DNA from: Aureispira sp964404215
Lineage (GTDB): Bacteria; Bacteroidota; Bacteroidia; Chitinophagales; Saprospiraceae
Reading direction: 5' to 3'
DNA length: 32,722 nucleotides
Assembly: GCA_964404215.1 (NCBI GenBank)
Contig: CAYOJF010000056.1
Span: 1 to 32,722, forward strand
Made by a program: the position numbers and the translations under genes. Shown piece by piece: positions 24,767 through 32,722 of the stretch. Numbering within the stretch: the first letter of the stretch is position 1; each line of letters starts with the position of its first letter. The notes under the pieces were generated by a model. It had not been told where the DNA came from and did not search any database. It saw only the letters and a list, made by a program, of their open reading frames with translations.

Positions 24767-27034
24767 TTATTCATTTAATCGCAAATTCTGGTAAGCCATT
24801 ACCAGGTTTTCGGTTTCTGCCAATAAGATATGGTGATACCAAATAATCTGTTTAAAAGTTAACGAAGAAGAATTGGACAGACTATTTTGTAAGTTAATTG
24901 TAGTCTGTTCAATTTGTTGAAGGTGCTTTTTGATAGTAGGAGAACTAAGATTAAATTTGGCTAAATTTCTATGAGTAAAGGAATAGGTTTCTAGTAAATT
25001 TTGAATGATTTTCTTGTTTTTGGGACTTCTTTGTTTTCTTTCTAATAGTAGATACAAAATCAACTTTTGAAAGAGCGTGCGTTGATGACCTGCCATACTG
25101 ATAGCAGTAGTTGTTTTAAGATCCATTTTACGATTGTCAGTAAATATACGTGTGCTTAGTAGGTCACTATTAGAAAGCAATTTGCTACTGATTGCCAATA
25201 ATTCTTTAGGAAGGTAGTCGAAAGCACTTTTGTCAAGAATACTTTTTTTGTAAGTGGACCAATTTTTTTGTAATCGCTCCAAAGCCAATATTTCTTTAGA
25301 AGTGGAAATATAAGTCTGTAGTGCTGCTAATTGACTATCAAATAACTGTATATCTTTTTGAAGTAATAGTTGATTTTTTTGATCAATCGAATGGAGTAAA
25401 ATATGATTGGTGATTTTTTGTGTAAGCATTCCTAGTCTGGTCGAAATATTAATCGCCTGGTTTTTAGTTGGGCTTAGACTTAACTTTTTAATTTGGAGTG
25501 CTAGAGCAAGGAGATTTTCTGTTAGTAGCTGTTTTATAATCAATGCTTCTGGTATAGCTCGACTTCTTTCTACTATTTTCTGATTGGCTTTCCAGTTTTT
25601 GAATATAAGAGCTAGATCTTTTTGCATCTCATCACTGAGATAGCTGTTTCGCTTTATTTCTTGAAGTCCTCTATTGTATTGTCCAATACTCTTATTTAAT
25701 AATTTGTTGAAAATCTTATTTTTAGGAGACCATTCTGTAGCCATATAATAGAGTAGTACTCTTTCCGAAAGCATTGCTTGCTTGTAGGTTTTGTCCAATA
25801 TATTGAGGGCATTTTTATTGAAATTCCCTTGATTGGGAATAGATTTTCCATATAACTTGTGCAGAATTACTAAGTTATTGCAGACACGAAGAAGTTCAGT
25901 ATTGTACTGGAGTAATTTACTGGTATTAGAAGACCTGTTTTCTTTTTTAGCTAGAGCCATGCGATAGCTTTTCCAAAGGAAATGTATTTCTTGAACGGCT
26001 TTTTTTATTTTGACATTGGGGGTGTAAGCCGCTAGAGAAGTGAGGTTTTCCTCAAAGGAAATACTATCCTGGATTAATAGGAGTTGTTGCTCGTTGGTTT
26101 CGATTTCCATCGTCACTGCTAGATAAGCTCTAGTAATACTTTGAGTTAATTTTCTTTGTTGTGTAGCGATTGGCAAAATTTCGAGTAGAGCTTTAGAGGC
26201 AGCTTTCTGATCCATAAGCTGCACGTAGCTGTCTTCTATCTGATTCATTTGAGTTGTCAGATAATCCCTAATAGCAAATACTTCACTTCGTTTTATTTTA
26301 GGGAATTGTTTTACATTATCACATAAAACCTGCATACGATTCCATTCGTATTCAAGTTGATGAATCTTATAGTCTATAGCTGGTGTATTGAGTCGAGATT
26401 GTTTGAGTAGATCAATATTTTTTACATAGGCTTCGGAGGAATGCTTGATGATGGTGGCAGCATAATCTATCTTGGAAGTTAATTGTGCAATCAGATAATG
26501 TAATACAATTCGCTGGCAGGCTATATTTTGATAGGAGGCTTGTTGAATGAGGTGACTTAATTCATGATATTCCCGAAAAGGGATGGAATAGTTTACCTTA
26601 GGAAATGTACTTCGAGTAAGTTCCTCTGTAATCAACGAACAGGCTGTAGTTAGGGAGTCTACACTGAGTAATAAACGTGATAGTTGTTTTTTTTGTGGAG
26701 TTGCCGTAATAAGTTTTTTGAATATTTTCCATTTTGCTAATACAGAATCAATCTGGTGGGTAGGTGTGGCTAGCAGTTTTAATTCTTTGATTCTTAAGAA
26801 ATTGTACTCTAATAATTTGCTGTAAGCCGTAATTTTGTTTTGGTATATGAGATTGTCTTCCCCTAATAGTTGCAAGGTGTAGGTTTGGGCGATCTGTAAA
26901 AGAATTTCATTTTGGTCTAAAGAAAGCTGTATTGCTTTTCCTGTAAGATTAGCATTGTCGTCTTCTGGGGGGGCACCATAAGAGGGTATTGTTATTATTA
27001 GGAATAATAACAAAAATAATGTATAGGATTTCAT
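24767..27034 (-). CDS. Secreted helical protein with six PilJ-like repeats
   Basis: A 755-residue protein with a signal peptide (cleavage near SYGA, about residue 20) and no other membrane segment. It is almost wholly helical and built from six tandem modules of about 115-127 residues. Each has a first helix like Q-x-x-L-x-Q-x-I-x-x-x-Y-L and, about 63 residues on, a W in (L/I)xxxWxxxxxL. The anchors are 164-185, 287-309, 414-435, 528-550 and 644-666, with a degenerate first copy near 34-56. The tryptophans are W102, W231, W354, W481 and W592; the sixth copy lacks it. The last module (AISMAGHQRTLFQKLI) is closest to the PilJ / type IV pili methyl-accepting chemotaxis transducer N-terminal domain. 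No HAMP or signalling domain follows. The role is unknown; it may bind a ligand in the periplasm. Confidence 0.82.
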   Translation of the reverse strand: MKSYTLFLLLFLIITIPSYGAPPEDDNANLTGKAIQLSLDQNEILLQIAQTYTLQLLGEDNLIYQNKITAYSKLLEYNFLRIKELKLLATPTHQIDSVLAKWKIFKKLITATPQKKQLSRLLLSVDSLTTACSLITEELTRSTFPKVNYSIPFREYHELSHLIQQASYQNIACQRIVLHYLIAQLTSKIDYAATIIKHSSEAYVKNIDLLKQSRLNTPAIDYKIHQLEYEWNRMQVLCDNVKQFPKIKRSEVFAIRDYLTTQMNQIEDSYVQLMDQKAASKALLEILPIATQQRKLTQSITRAYLAVTMEIETNEQQLLLIQDSISFEENLTSLAAYTPNVKIKKAVQEIHFLWKSYRMALAKKENRSSNTSKLLQYNTELLRVCNNLVILHKLYGKSIPNQGNFNKNALNILDKTYKQAMLSERVLLYYMATEWSPKNKIFNKLLNKSIGQYNRGLQEIKRNSYLSDEMQKDLALIFKNWKANQKIVERSRAIPEALIIKQLLTENLLALALQIKKLSLSPTKNQAINISTRLGMLTQKITNHILLHSIDQKNQLLLQKDIQLFDSQLAALQTYISTSKEILALERLQKNWSTYKKSILDKSAFDYLPKELLAISSKLLSNSDLLSTRIFTDNRKMDLKTTTAISMAGHQRTLFQKLILYLLLERKQRSPKNKKIIQNLLETYSFTHRNLAKFNLSSPTIKKHLQQIEQTTINLQNSLSNSSSLTFKQIIWYHHILLAETENLVMAYQNLRLNE

Positions 27035-27076
27035 TTGTGTGTAGTGTATGTGTCAGTTCAAAACAAAAGGACTTTC

Positions 27077-27084
27077 CAAATATA
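27077..27084 (-). promoter_or_regulatory. Candidate -7 box for the PilJ-like repeat gene
   Basis: The minus strand reads TATATTTG, a full match to TAnnTTTG, 42 bases upstream of the start codon at 27034. No -33 TTTG is found at the expected distance. Confidence 0.45.
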
Positions 27085-27302
27085 CTGGCATTTGGATGAG
27101 ACTCCTGTATTCAAAATTGTATTAACATTAAAAAGTTTATTCCAACTGTGTTGTTGGAGTTTATTTAGAAGTTGTTTAGTGTTTGTAGATTTAAATTATC
27201 TTTTTTGCAGGCATAAATAGAAGCATTAAACAATTTCTTAGTGTGTGTGCTATTATAAGTGTTGGGTAGCTATCATTATTGGGCAAAATATACTGCCCGC
27301 TC

Positions 27303-28625
27303 TTAGTTAAAAATAATTTCTAAACGATTTCCTCTAGACCCTTTTACGAATAAATAATGTTGTTGATATTGCTGTGAGGAAATATAGGTTTGAGTAGCAG
27401 TAGTAGTGGGGAAATGGATGATATTCTCAAAGGTAGGTAGTGTTACTGTATCAAAAGATGCTCCAACAAATATAACTTTGTGAAATAAATTGTAATCAAT
27501 TTTGTCTACTAGTAATTGATGTTCTGTTTGACTATATTCTCCTAGTTCTAGCATTTCTCCCAAGATTAATACTTTGTTGGTGGAGATAGAACCTGTTTGT
27601 ATTTCTTCTAAAAAAACTTCCATGCTACTAGGATTAGCATTATAGCAGTCGAGTAGTACTTGGTTGTTTTGCCAGGATAGCAATTGAGAACGAAGGGCAG
27701 CAGGTTGGTATGATTCTATTGCTTTCTTGATAGTAGGAGTTGATAACCCAAAGTAAGTTCCTATAGCCGCAGCATTTAATAAGGTGTCCAACCAGAATTT
27801 ACCAAACAAATTACTTTGGATACGAATCGTACTGTTAGTGTCAGCATGATAATCGAAACTTAGAAACGGGCTGCTTACAATATTTGCTTTAGGGAAAGTG
27901 TCTCTCCCATAAGTAATCCTATCTACGCTACTAGACATGGTCATGAGCTGTTCATCATTTTGACAGACAAATGCCTTTTTACTCGTTTGGGCGAGTACAT
28001 CGTAGAGCTCTTTATTGGCTTTGATTATATTTTCAATAGAGCCATATTCCCCAAGGTGGTCTTTCCCACAGTTGGTTACTAGTCCAAAGTCAGGTTGTAT
28101 CAAATCTGCTAAGAAGTAAGTTTCTTCTAGATGATTAGCTCCTATCTCTAAAATAACCATCTCATAGCTATGATCTACAGAAAGAATGCTGAGAGGAACC
28201 CCTAGGTGGTTATTAAGGTTTCCTTGAGTGGCAAATGTCTTATATTTAGAAGCTAGCACAAGTTGTAAGAGCTCTTTAGTAGTAGTCTTCCCATTAGAAC
28301 CACCTATGGCAATAATAGTAGCATTAAGTTGGTTGCGATGATGCTGAGCGAGTGTCTGTAGTGTCTTTTCACTATCTTGAACCAATAAAAACCTATCGTC
28401 AGAGAGATGTTTTTCTTTTAGAGCAGGATCATTGATAATAGCAAAGGCCGCTTGTCCAGAGTCAATAGCTTGTTCTGCAAACTGATTTCCTCGATGAACA
28501 CCGAGGTCATTTTTCTCGCCCACAGCTACAAAAATTCCTTGCTGAATTTTTTTTCGAGTATCAATAAAAACCAATGGATGACGTTGGTAAATAGCATATA
28601 AATCGGTAATACTAGTATACTTCAC
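27303..28625 (-). CDS. murF: UDP-N-acetylmuramoyl-tripeptide--D-alanyl-D-alanine ligase
   Basis: Adds D-Ala-D-Ala to UDP-MurNAc-tripeptide, the last cytoplasmic step of peptidoglycan precursor synthesis. The 440-residue protein has the Mur ligase order: N-terminal UDP-binding domain (1-90), central ATPase with P-loop IGGSNGKTTTKEL (about 107-119), the TQGNLNNHLGVP segment typical of MurF (about 134-145), the acidic/His segment EIGANHLEE (about 161-169), and the C-terminal domain with the DCYNANPSSME region (about 323-333). The length is normal. It lies downstream of topA on the same strand, 67 bases away. Confidence 0.93.
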   Translation of the reverse strand: MKYTSITDLYAIYQRHPLVFIDTRKKIQQGIFVAVGEKNDLGVHRGNQFAEQAIDSGQAAFAIINDPALKEKHLSDDRFLLVQDSEKTLQTLAQHHRNQLNATIIAIGGSNGKTTTKELLQLVLASKYKTFATQGNLNNHLGVPLSILSVDHSYEMVILEIGANHLEETYFLADLIQPDFGLVTNCGKDHLGEYGSIENIIKANKELYDVLAQTSKKAFVCQNDEQLMTMSSSVDRITYGRDTFPKANIVSSPFLSFDYHADTNSTIRIQSNLFGKFWLDTLLNAAAIGTYFGLSTPTIKKAIESYQPAALRSQLLSWQNNQVLLDCYNANPSSMEVFLEEIQTGSISTNKVLILGEMLELGEYSQTEHQLLVDKIDYNLFHKVIFVGASFDTVTLPTFENIIHFPTTTATQTYISSQQYQQHYLFVKGSRGNRLEIIFN

Positions 28626-28641
28626 TTCGTTCTATAATTAG

Positions 28642-28682
28642 AATAGACCTACCTGTAGTTTGATTTTACAAGTAGGTCTATT
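28642..28682. terminator. Stem-loop between topA and murF
   Basis: An 11-base perfect stem: AATAGACCTAC (28642-28652) pairs with GTAGGTCTATT (28672-28682), with a 19-base loop. On the plus strand it is followed by GTTTT. On the minus strand, where topA ends just before it, the following bases are less T-rich, so termination of topA there would be weak or partial, with murF still expressed. Confidence 0.5.
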
Positions 28683-28692
28683 GTTTTAAAAA

Positions 28693-31329
28693 CTACTTTT
28701 TCTTAGTAGTGGTTTTCTTTTTGGTAGTTGCTTTTTTCTTGGGAGCTGCCTTTTTCTTTTTAGCAGTTGCTTTCTTTTCTTTTATTTCTCCGCCTTGATC
28801 TTTAATCAGTTTTTTGACTTGATCTAAAGTGACTTCTTTGGCTTCTTCAGGAGTCATTTTGCTGCCATCTTTTTTGAGGAGCTTAAAATTAACTTTTTTA
28901 CGACCTTGTTGCATACGGATAAACGGTCCCCAACGTCCATTTTCTACAGCAATTCCTGCCTCTGTCCACTGGTGGATGTAGCGGTTGGCCTCTTTTTCGA
29001 CTTTAGCTTTGATCAGTGTAATGGCTTCTTCTTCTGTGATCGTTTCCAATAGGAATCCAGATCCTTTAGTGATCGAGACATATAGATTGTTCCACTTGAC
29101 AAAAGGACCGAAACGACCAGCACCTTTGGTAATAGGCAAATCTTGATAATGACCAATAGGAGCATCCGCTTTTTCTTTCTCTTTTATGAGCTCTATGGCT
29201 CTATCCATGTTGATTTCTAGAGGATCTTCTCCTTTAGGGATAGAAATGTATTTGCCATCAAAACGAATAAAGGGACCATAACGACCTTCTCCAATAGTTA
29301 CCTCTTTTTCTTTATATTCTCCTATTGTTTTAGGGAATTTAAACAACTCTAAAGCTTCTTCTAGTGTAATGCTTTCAATGGACTGGTCTGGTCTTAGATT
29401 GGCATACTGTGGTTTTTCTTCTCCCACTTCTTCTGGAGAACCAATTTGAGCAATAGGACCATAACGCCCGATTCTGACCAAAAGAGTATGTCCTGTTTTA
29501 GGATCTTTACCGAGAATTTTTTCTCCAGTAACACGGTCCGCATTTTCGAGCGTATGCTCTACTAACTCATGAAAAGGCTTATATACCTTATCGAGCATAT
29601 CAACCCAGTCACCTTTACCATGAGCAATAACATCTAGTTTATCCTCAATATCAGCTGTGAAATGGTAGTTAATAATATTCTGGAAGTGGTCTGTCAAAAA
29701 ATCAGTCACTTGCATACCTAAGTCACTTGCAAAGAGTTTGTTTTTCTCAAAACCAGTGATTTCTGTAGCATTCCTTTGAGCAACATTAAGACTTTTACCA
29801 TCTAGTGTCACTATTTTATAAACACGTTCTTCTCCTTCTTTTGTCTTTTTGACAACATAGCCTCTATTCGGATCCATGATCTTACTGATAGTAGGGGCAT
29901 AAGTAGAAGGACGTCCAATACCTAGTTCTTCCAATTTTTTGACCAAACTGGCTTCTGTGTAATGAGGTTTTGCTTTTGTGAAACGTTGTGTAGCATCTAT
30001 TTTAGACAAATCTAACAACTGGCCTATCTTCATAGGAGGTAAGATCTTGCCATCTTCATCATCATCATCAGTATTATTTTCGTCATCATCCTTAGACTCC
30101 AGATAGACTTTTAAGAATCCATCAAATTTGAGTACTTGCCCTTTAGCGACCAATGATAAATCACTTACGGTAGAAATAGCAATATCAATCGTTGTCTTCT
30201 CTAATTGGGCATTTGCCATTTGCGAAGCAACAGTTCGTTTCCAAATGAGTTCATAGAGCCGTTGTTCGTCTCTATTGGCAGAAACACTTTGCTTTTCTGC
30301 GTAAGTTGGACGAATTGCCTCGTGAGCTTCTTGAGCATTGGCTTTTTTACTTTTGTATTGGCGTGTATGCAAATACTCAGGACCAAAGCTAGTAGTTATT
30401 TCAGTTGCAATTGCTTGTAGAGCTGTTTCAGATAATGCTGTAGAATCGGTACGCATATAAGTAATATGACCGCTTTCATACAATCGTTGAGCCACAGACA
30501 TCGTTCGGGCTACCGCAAAACCAAGCTTTCTACTAGCTTCTTGTTGAAGCGTAGAGGTCGTAAATGGTGCAGCAGGCTTACGATAAGCAGGTTTGACCGT
30601 AATATTACTGATTTCATATTCCGCAGGCTTACATTTCTCTAAGAAATCTTTTGCTTCGATTTCTGTATCGAATTTTTTGCTAAGATTAGCTTTGACTGTT
30701 ACGATTTTGCCATTAGTATTTTTTACTTCAAACTCGGCAACTACTTTGTAAAAATCTTTTGCTTCGAAGTTCATGATTTCTCGCTCTCGCTCTACCACTA
30801 ACATCACTGCAACAGATTGTACACGTCCAGCAGAAAGTTTACCACGTATTTTTTTCCACAACAATCCCGATAATTCAAATCCAACTAGTCTGTCTAATAC
30901 ACGACGAGCTTGTTGAGCGTTGACCACATTCATATCTACTCTACGAGGAGACTGAATTGCTTTTTGCAAAGCAGGTTTGGTGATCTCACGAAAAGCAATT
31001 CGTTTAGTATTATTGACATTGAGTTTGAGTACTTCCGCTAGGTGCCAAGAAATAGCTTCCCCTTCGCGGTCTTCATCCGTCGCTAACCAGACTTCATCTA
31101 CTTTTTTGACCCAATCTTTTAGTTCTTTGACTACCTTCTGCTTACCTGGCGAAACGGTATAGCTCGTTTTATAACCATTCTCTACATCAATGGCTTTTTT
31201 ATCCTTGGTATCTTTTATTAAGTCGCGGATGTGACCAAAACTAGACTTGACTGTAAAATCTTTACCTAAGATTTTTTCAATGGTTTTAGCTTTAGCTGGC
31301 GACTCTACTATGACAAGATTTTTAGGCAT
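28693..31329 (-). CDS. topA: DNA topoisomerase I
   Basis: Relaxes negatively supercoiled DNA by a type IA strand-passage reaction. The 878-residue protein begins with the Toprim fold (VIVESPAKAKTI, E9; ATDEDREGE with D85, D87 and E89). The catalytic tyrosine is Y291 in GHITYMRTDST. The topoisomerase core continues through RKLGFAVARTMS and HEAIRPT. From about residue 620 come repeated GRYGPFI/GRFGPFV/GRWGPFI modules, which are the C-terminal repeats of this family in many bacteria, although the zinc-finger type is not seen here. The C-terminus is a Lys/Ala/Thr-rich tail (about 850-878). An acidic insert lies at 411-427 (ESKDDDENNTDDDDEDG). It is preceded by a good promoter. Confidence 0.96.
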   Translation of the reverse strand: MPKNLVIVESPAKAKTIEKILGKDFTVKSSFGHIRDLIKDTKDKKAIDVENGYKTSYTVSPGKQKVVKELKDWVKKVDEVWLATDEDREGEAISWHLAEVLKLNVNNTKRIAFREITKPALQKAIQSPRRVDMNVVNAQQARRVLDRLVGFELSGLLWKKIRGKLSAGRVQSVAVMLVVEREREIMNFEAKDFYKVVAEFEVKNTNGKIVTVKANLSKKFDTEIEAKDFLEKCKPAEYEISNITVKPAYRKPAAPFTTSTLQQEASRKLGFAVARTMSVAQRLYESGHITYMRTDSTALSETALQAIATEITTSFGPEYLHTRQYKSKKANAQEAHEAIRPTYAEKQSVSANRDEQRLYELIWKRTVASQMANAQLEKTTIDIAISTVSDLSLVAKGQVLKFDGFLKVYLESKDDDENNTDDDDEDGKILPPMKIGQLLDLSKIDATQRFTKAKPHYTEASLVKKLEELGIGRPSTYAPTISKIMDPNRGYVVKKTKEGEERVYKIVTLDGKSLNVAQRNATEITGFEKNKLFASDLGMQVTDFLTDHFQNIINYHFTADIEDKLDVIAHGKGDWVDMLDKVYKPFHELVEHTLENADRVTGEKILGKDPKTGHTLLVRIGRYGPIAQIGSPEEVGEEKPQYANLRPDQSIESITLEEALELFKFPKTIGEYKEKEVTIGEGRYGPFIRFDGKYISIPKGEDPLEINMDRAIELIKEKEKADAPIGHYQDLPITKGAGRFGPFVKWNNLYVSITKGSGFLLETITEEEAITLIKAKVEKEANRYIHQWTEAGIAVENGRWGPFIRMQQGRKKVNFKLLKKDGSKMTPEEAKEVTLDQVKKLIKDQGGEIKEKKATAKKKKAAPKKKATTKKKTTTKKK

Positions 31330-31397
31330 AAGGTGTGTTACGGTTTATAGTATGAATAGAAATGTCAAAAAAACAATTTCTGTGGTATTACAATTCG

Positions 31398-31427
31398 CAA
31401 AAGTACAAAAAAAAACTAAGGGACAAA
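31398..31427 (-). promoter_or_regulatory. Candidate promoter for topA
   Basis: On the minus strand, TTTG (31427-31424) at -33 is followed after 18 bases by TACTTTTG (31405-31398), a match to the -7 consensus TAnnTTTG. The spacing is one base below the usual 19-21. The -7 box is 68 bases from the topA ATG at 31329. Confidence 0.55.
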
Positions 31428-31554
31428 ACTTTTGATTTTTTGAGTAAGAGGTTAAACCCTTGTTTTAAGCAGTTTTAAGGACTAAAAGTTCATTTTTTTA
31501 GCAATTTATTTCATGATAAAAAACCAGTTTTTTCAGACAGGCCTATTAGATGCT

Positions 31555-32706
31555 CTAAAGACTATCATCCTTATATTCTTTGGAATAACCATATTCTTCA
31601 AATACAAAGGCACATTCTGTTTGGATTCGTTGAACAAGGTGCTCTGGAATAGGGACGAATTTATTTTTTTTGTAATTTTTTTTAGAGTCTAGGTAAGCTT
31701 GAATAACAGGTTTTTGATTTTCCCAATTCCCTAGATCAAATTTTTGGTAAATGTTTTGGAAAATATCAATTTCATTTTCTTTACCCAAATCATCAAAGGC
31801 AATTTCAACCAACTGGTCGGCTGGAATATGTTTTTTGCTATCTAGATACCCTTTCATGATAGAGCGATAATTAGTCAATATAATGTCATCTTCTTCATCT
31901 GTACTAATGTCTTGTAAACTTTGATCTCTTAGTACAGTGCGATGCAGATGCTTGGTAGATAAATAGACTTGATAAGGATTCCGATGAATATAAATAAATT
32001 TAGCATCAGGAAACAGCTCTAATAGTTGTTTTGCCCTAGCAGTATTATTAGGGTTTTTGAGTACCAATCTTCTTTCTTTATTGATACGACTAGCTACTTT
32101 AAGCATGTAGGTATAATACTTCTGCCATTTTTTATATTTCCTTTCTGAAATACCTTCAAAGAGATTGAATTGATTGAAATAGCTTCTATTTTTAGGGAAA
32201 TAAAAGCTATTGACCCCTGCTAGTGGAGTAATATTAGACATAATTTGTTCTTCCTCTGCAGGCTCTATGATGCCAAATTCAACATTATCTTGTGGACGTT
32301 TATTGGGAGTAAATGGTGCTAGCAACTTGTCTACACCTGCCAAGCCTATCATGCAGATATTGAAGAAAAAGGTATGAATGTTGGCGATATAACCTAAACG
32401 AGTATCTTTTGCCATTGTATAGTGTAGGTGGGTCGTCCCACTACGCCAATGTCCTAATATGAAAATAGGCGAACCGTTTTTAGTAATATTAATTTTCTTG
32501 AGAGGGAAGTAAAGGACTAATCTTTGAAACCACTGAAAAGGAGTGGTAATTGTCGAAAAAAATATGATTCTCAGAACTAATCCAATTCGACTTTTAGAAA
32601 TACTATTGCGACTAAACAACTGCCATAAAGTACTTAGTCTACTTACATAGAGTTGGCTGCCAGGTATTTTGTAGGTTGCTTTTGGATTTTCTTTTACTGT
32701 ACTCAT
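31555..32706 (-). CDS. Sulfotransferase family protein
   Basis: A 383-residue protein of the sulfotransferase superfamily, transferring sulfate from PAPS to a carbohydrate, lipid or other acceptor. The 5'-phosphosulfate-binding loop is GHWRSGTTHL (85-94), and the 3'-phosphate-binding segment is YIHRNPYQVYLST (239-251), with R242 and S250 at the expected positions. LKNPNNTARAKQLLELFPDAKF (216-237) is the conserved stretch preceding it. Near the N-terminus, RIGLVLRIIFFSTITTPFQWF could be membrane-associated. The gene is at the window edge, with only 16 bases upstream visible. Substrate unknown; Bacteroidota members often act on sulfonolipids or surface glycans, which is inference. Confidence 0.86.
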   Translation of the reverse strand: MSTVKENPKATYKIPGSQLYVSRLSTLWQLFSRNSISKSRIGLVLRIIFFSTITTPFQWFQRLVLYFPLKKINITKNGSPIFILGHWRSGTTHLHYTMAKDTRLGYIANIHTFFFNICMIGLAGVDKLLAPFTPNKRPQDNVEFGIIEPAEEEQIMSNITPLAGVNSFYFPKNRSYFNQFNLFEGISERKYKKWQKYYTYMLKVASRINKERRLVLKNPNNTARAKQLLELFPDAKFIYIHRNPYQVYLSTKHLHRTVLRDQSLQDISTDEEDDIILTNYRSIMKGYLDSKKHIPADQLVEIAFDDLGKENEIDIFQNIYQKFDLGNWENQKPVIQAYLDSKKNYKKNKFVPIPEHLVQRIQTECAFVFEEYGYSKEYKDDSL

Positions 32707-32722
32707 AGTTTTTGATAAATGT

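Noticed and set aside
27035..27220. 61-codon plus-strand frame next to the PilJ-like gene
   Set aside because: It starts at the promoter side of the minus-strand gene, has no domain, and the -7 box for that gene lies inside it.
27281..27298. Short hairpin GGGCA/TGCCC after murF
   Set aside because: A five-base stem with no T-run on the minus strand is too weak to call a terminator.
30205..30420. Plus-strand frame inside topA
   Set aside because: It is a shadow of the topoisomerase gene with no independent start signal or domain.

Overview
The window is AT-rich DNA from a member of the Bacteroidota. The evidence is four secreted proteins with C-terminal type IX secretion (T9SS) sorting domains, a protein built from the C-terminal domains of the T9SS/gliding motor protein GldM, a bacillithiol deacetylase of the BshB1 type, Bacteroidota-style -7 boxes (TAnnTTTG), and the lack of clear Shine-Dalgarno sequences. 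The gene mix suggests a marine or freshwater Saprospiria-like lineage, but that is inference. I see no rRNA, tRNA, CRISPR array, transposase or phage gene, and the window reads as ordinary chromosome.

Layout. 1-56: 8-bp tandem repeat. 83-1490 (minus): lipoprotein MsrB and a secreted hypothetical. 1491-1977: no gene. 1978-3897 (plus): ABA4-like membrane protein, a divergent SDR lacking the catalytic Tyr/Lys, and Hpt, ending at a strong bidirectional terminator. 4062-4974 (minus): hypothetical plus DUF4442/hotdog protein. 5242-8379 (plus): T9SS cargo protein, BshB1 and OsmC, closely spaced, the last two being thiol/redox functions. 8518-16042 (plus): a long run of two predicted outer-membrane barrels, several small hypotheticals, a synapsin-like ATP-grasp protein, a DUF4952-like secreted protein, a T9SS cargo protein and a protein with a SPOR-like C-terminal module. 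16046-17230 (minus): free-standing GldM C-terminal protein and a DUF4304-like protein. 17433-21680 (plus): hypotheticals, a T9SS-exported esterase, a lipoprotein, a membrane protein and a pentapeptide-repeat protein, closed by a second bidirectional terminator. 21796-32706 (minus): glutaryl-CoA dehydrogenase, T9SS-exported serine hydrolase, a 755-residue secreted helical protein with six PilJ-like repeats, MurF, topoisomerase I and a sulfotransferase.

Housekeeping genes (hpt, bshB1, gcdH, murF, topA) alternate with lineage-specific cell-envelope genes. The most unusual items are the six-repeat PilJ-like secreted protein (24767-27034), the GldM D3-D4 protein without its membrane anchor (16046-16696), and the synapsin-like ATP-grasp protein among small unknown genes (12167-12988). 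Family assignments come from reading motifs by eye; no database search was run.
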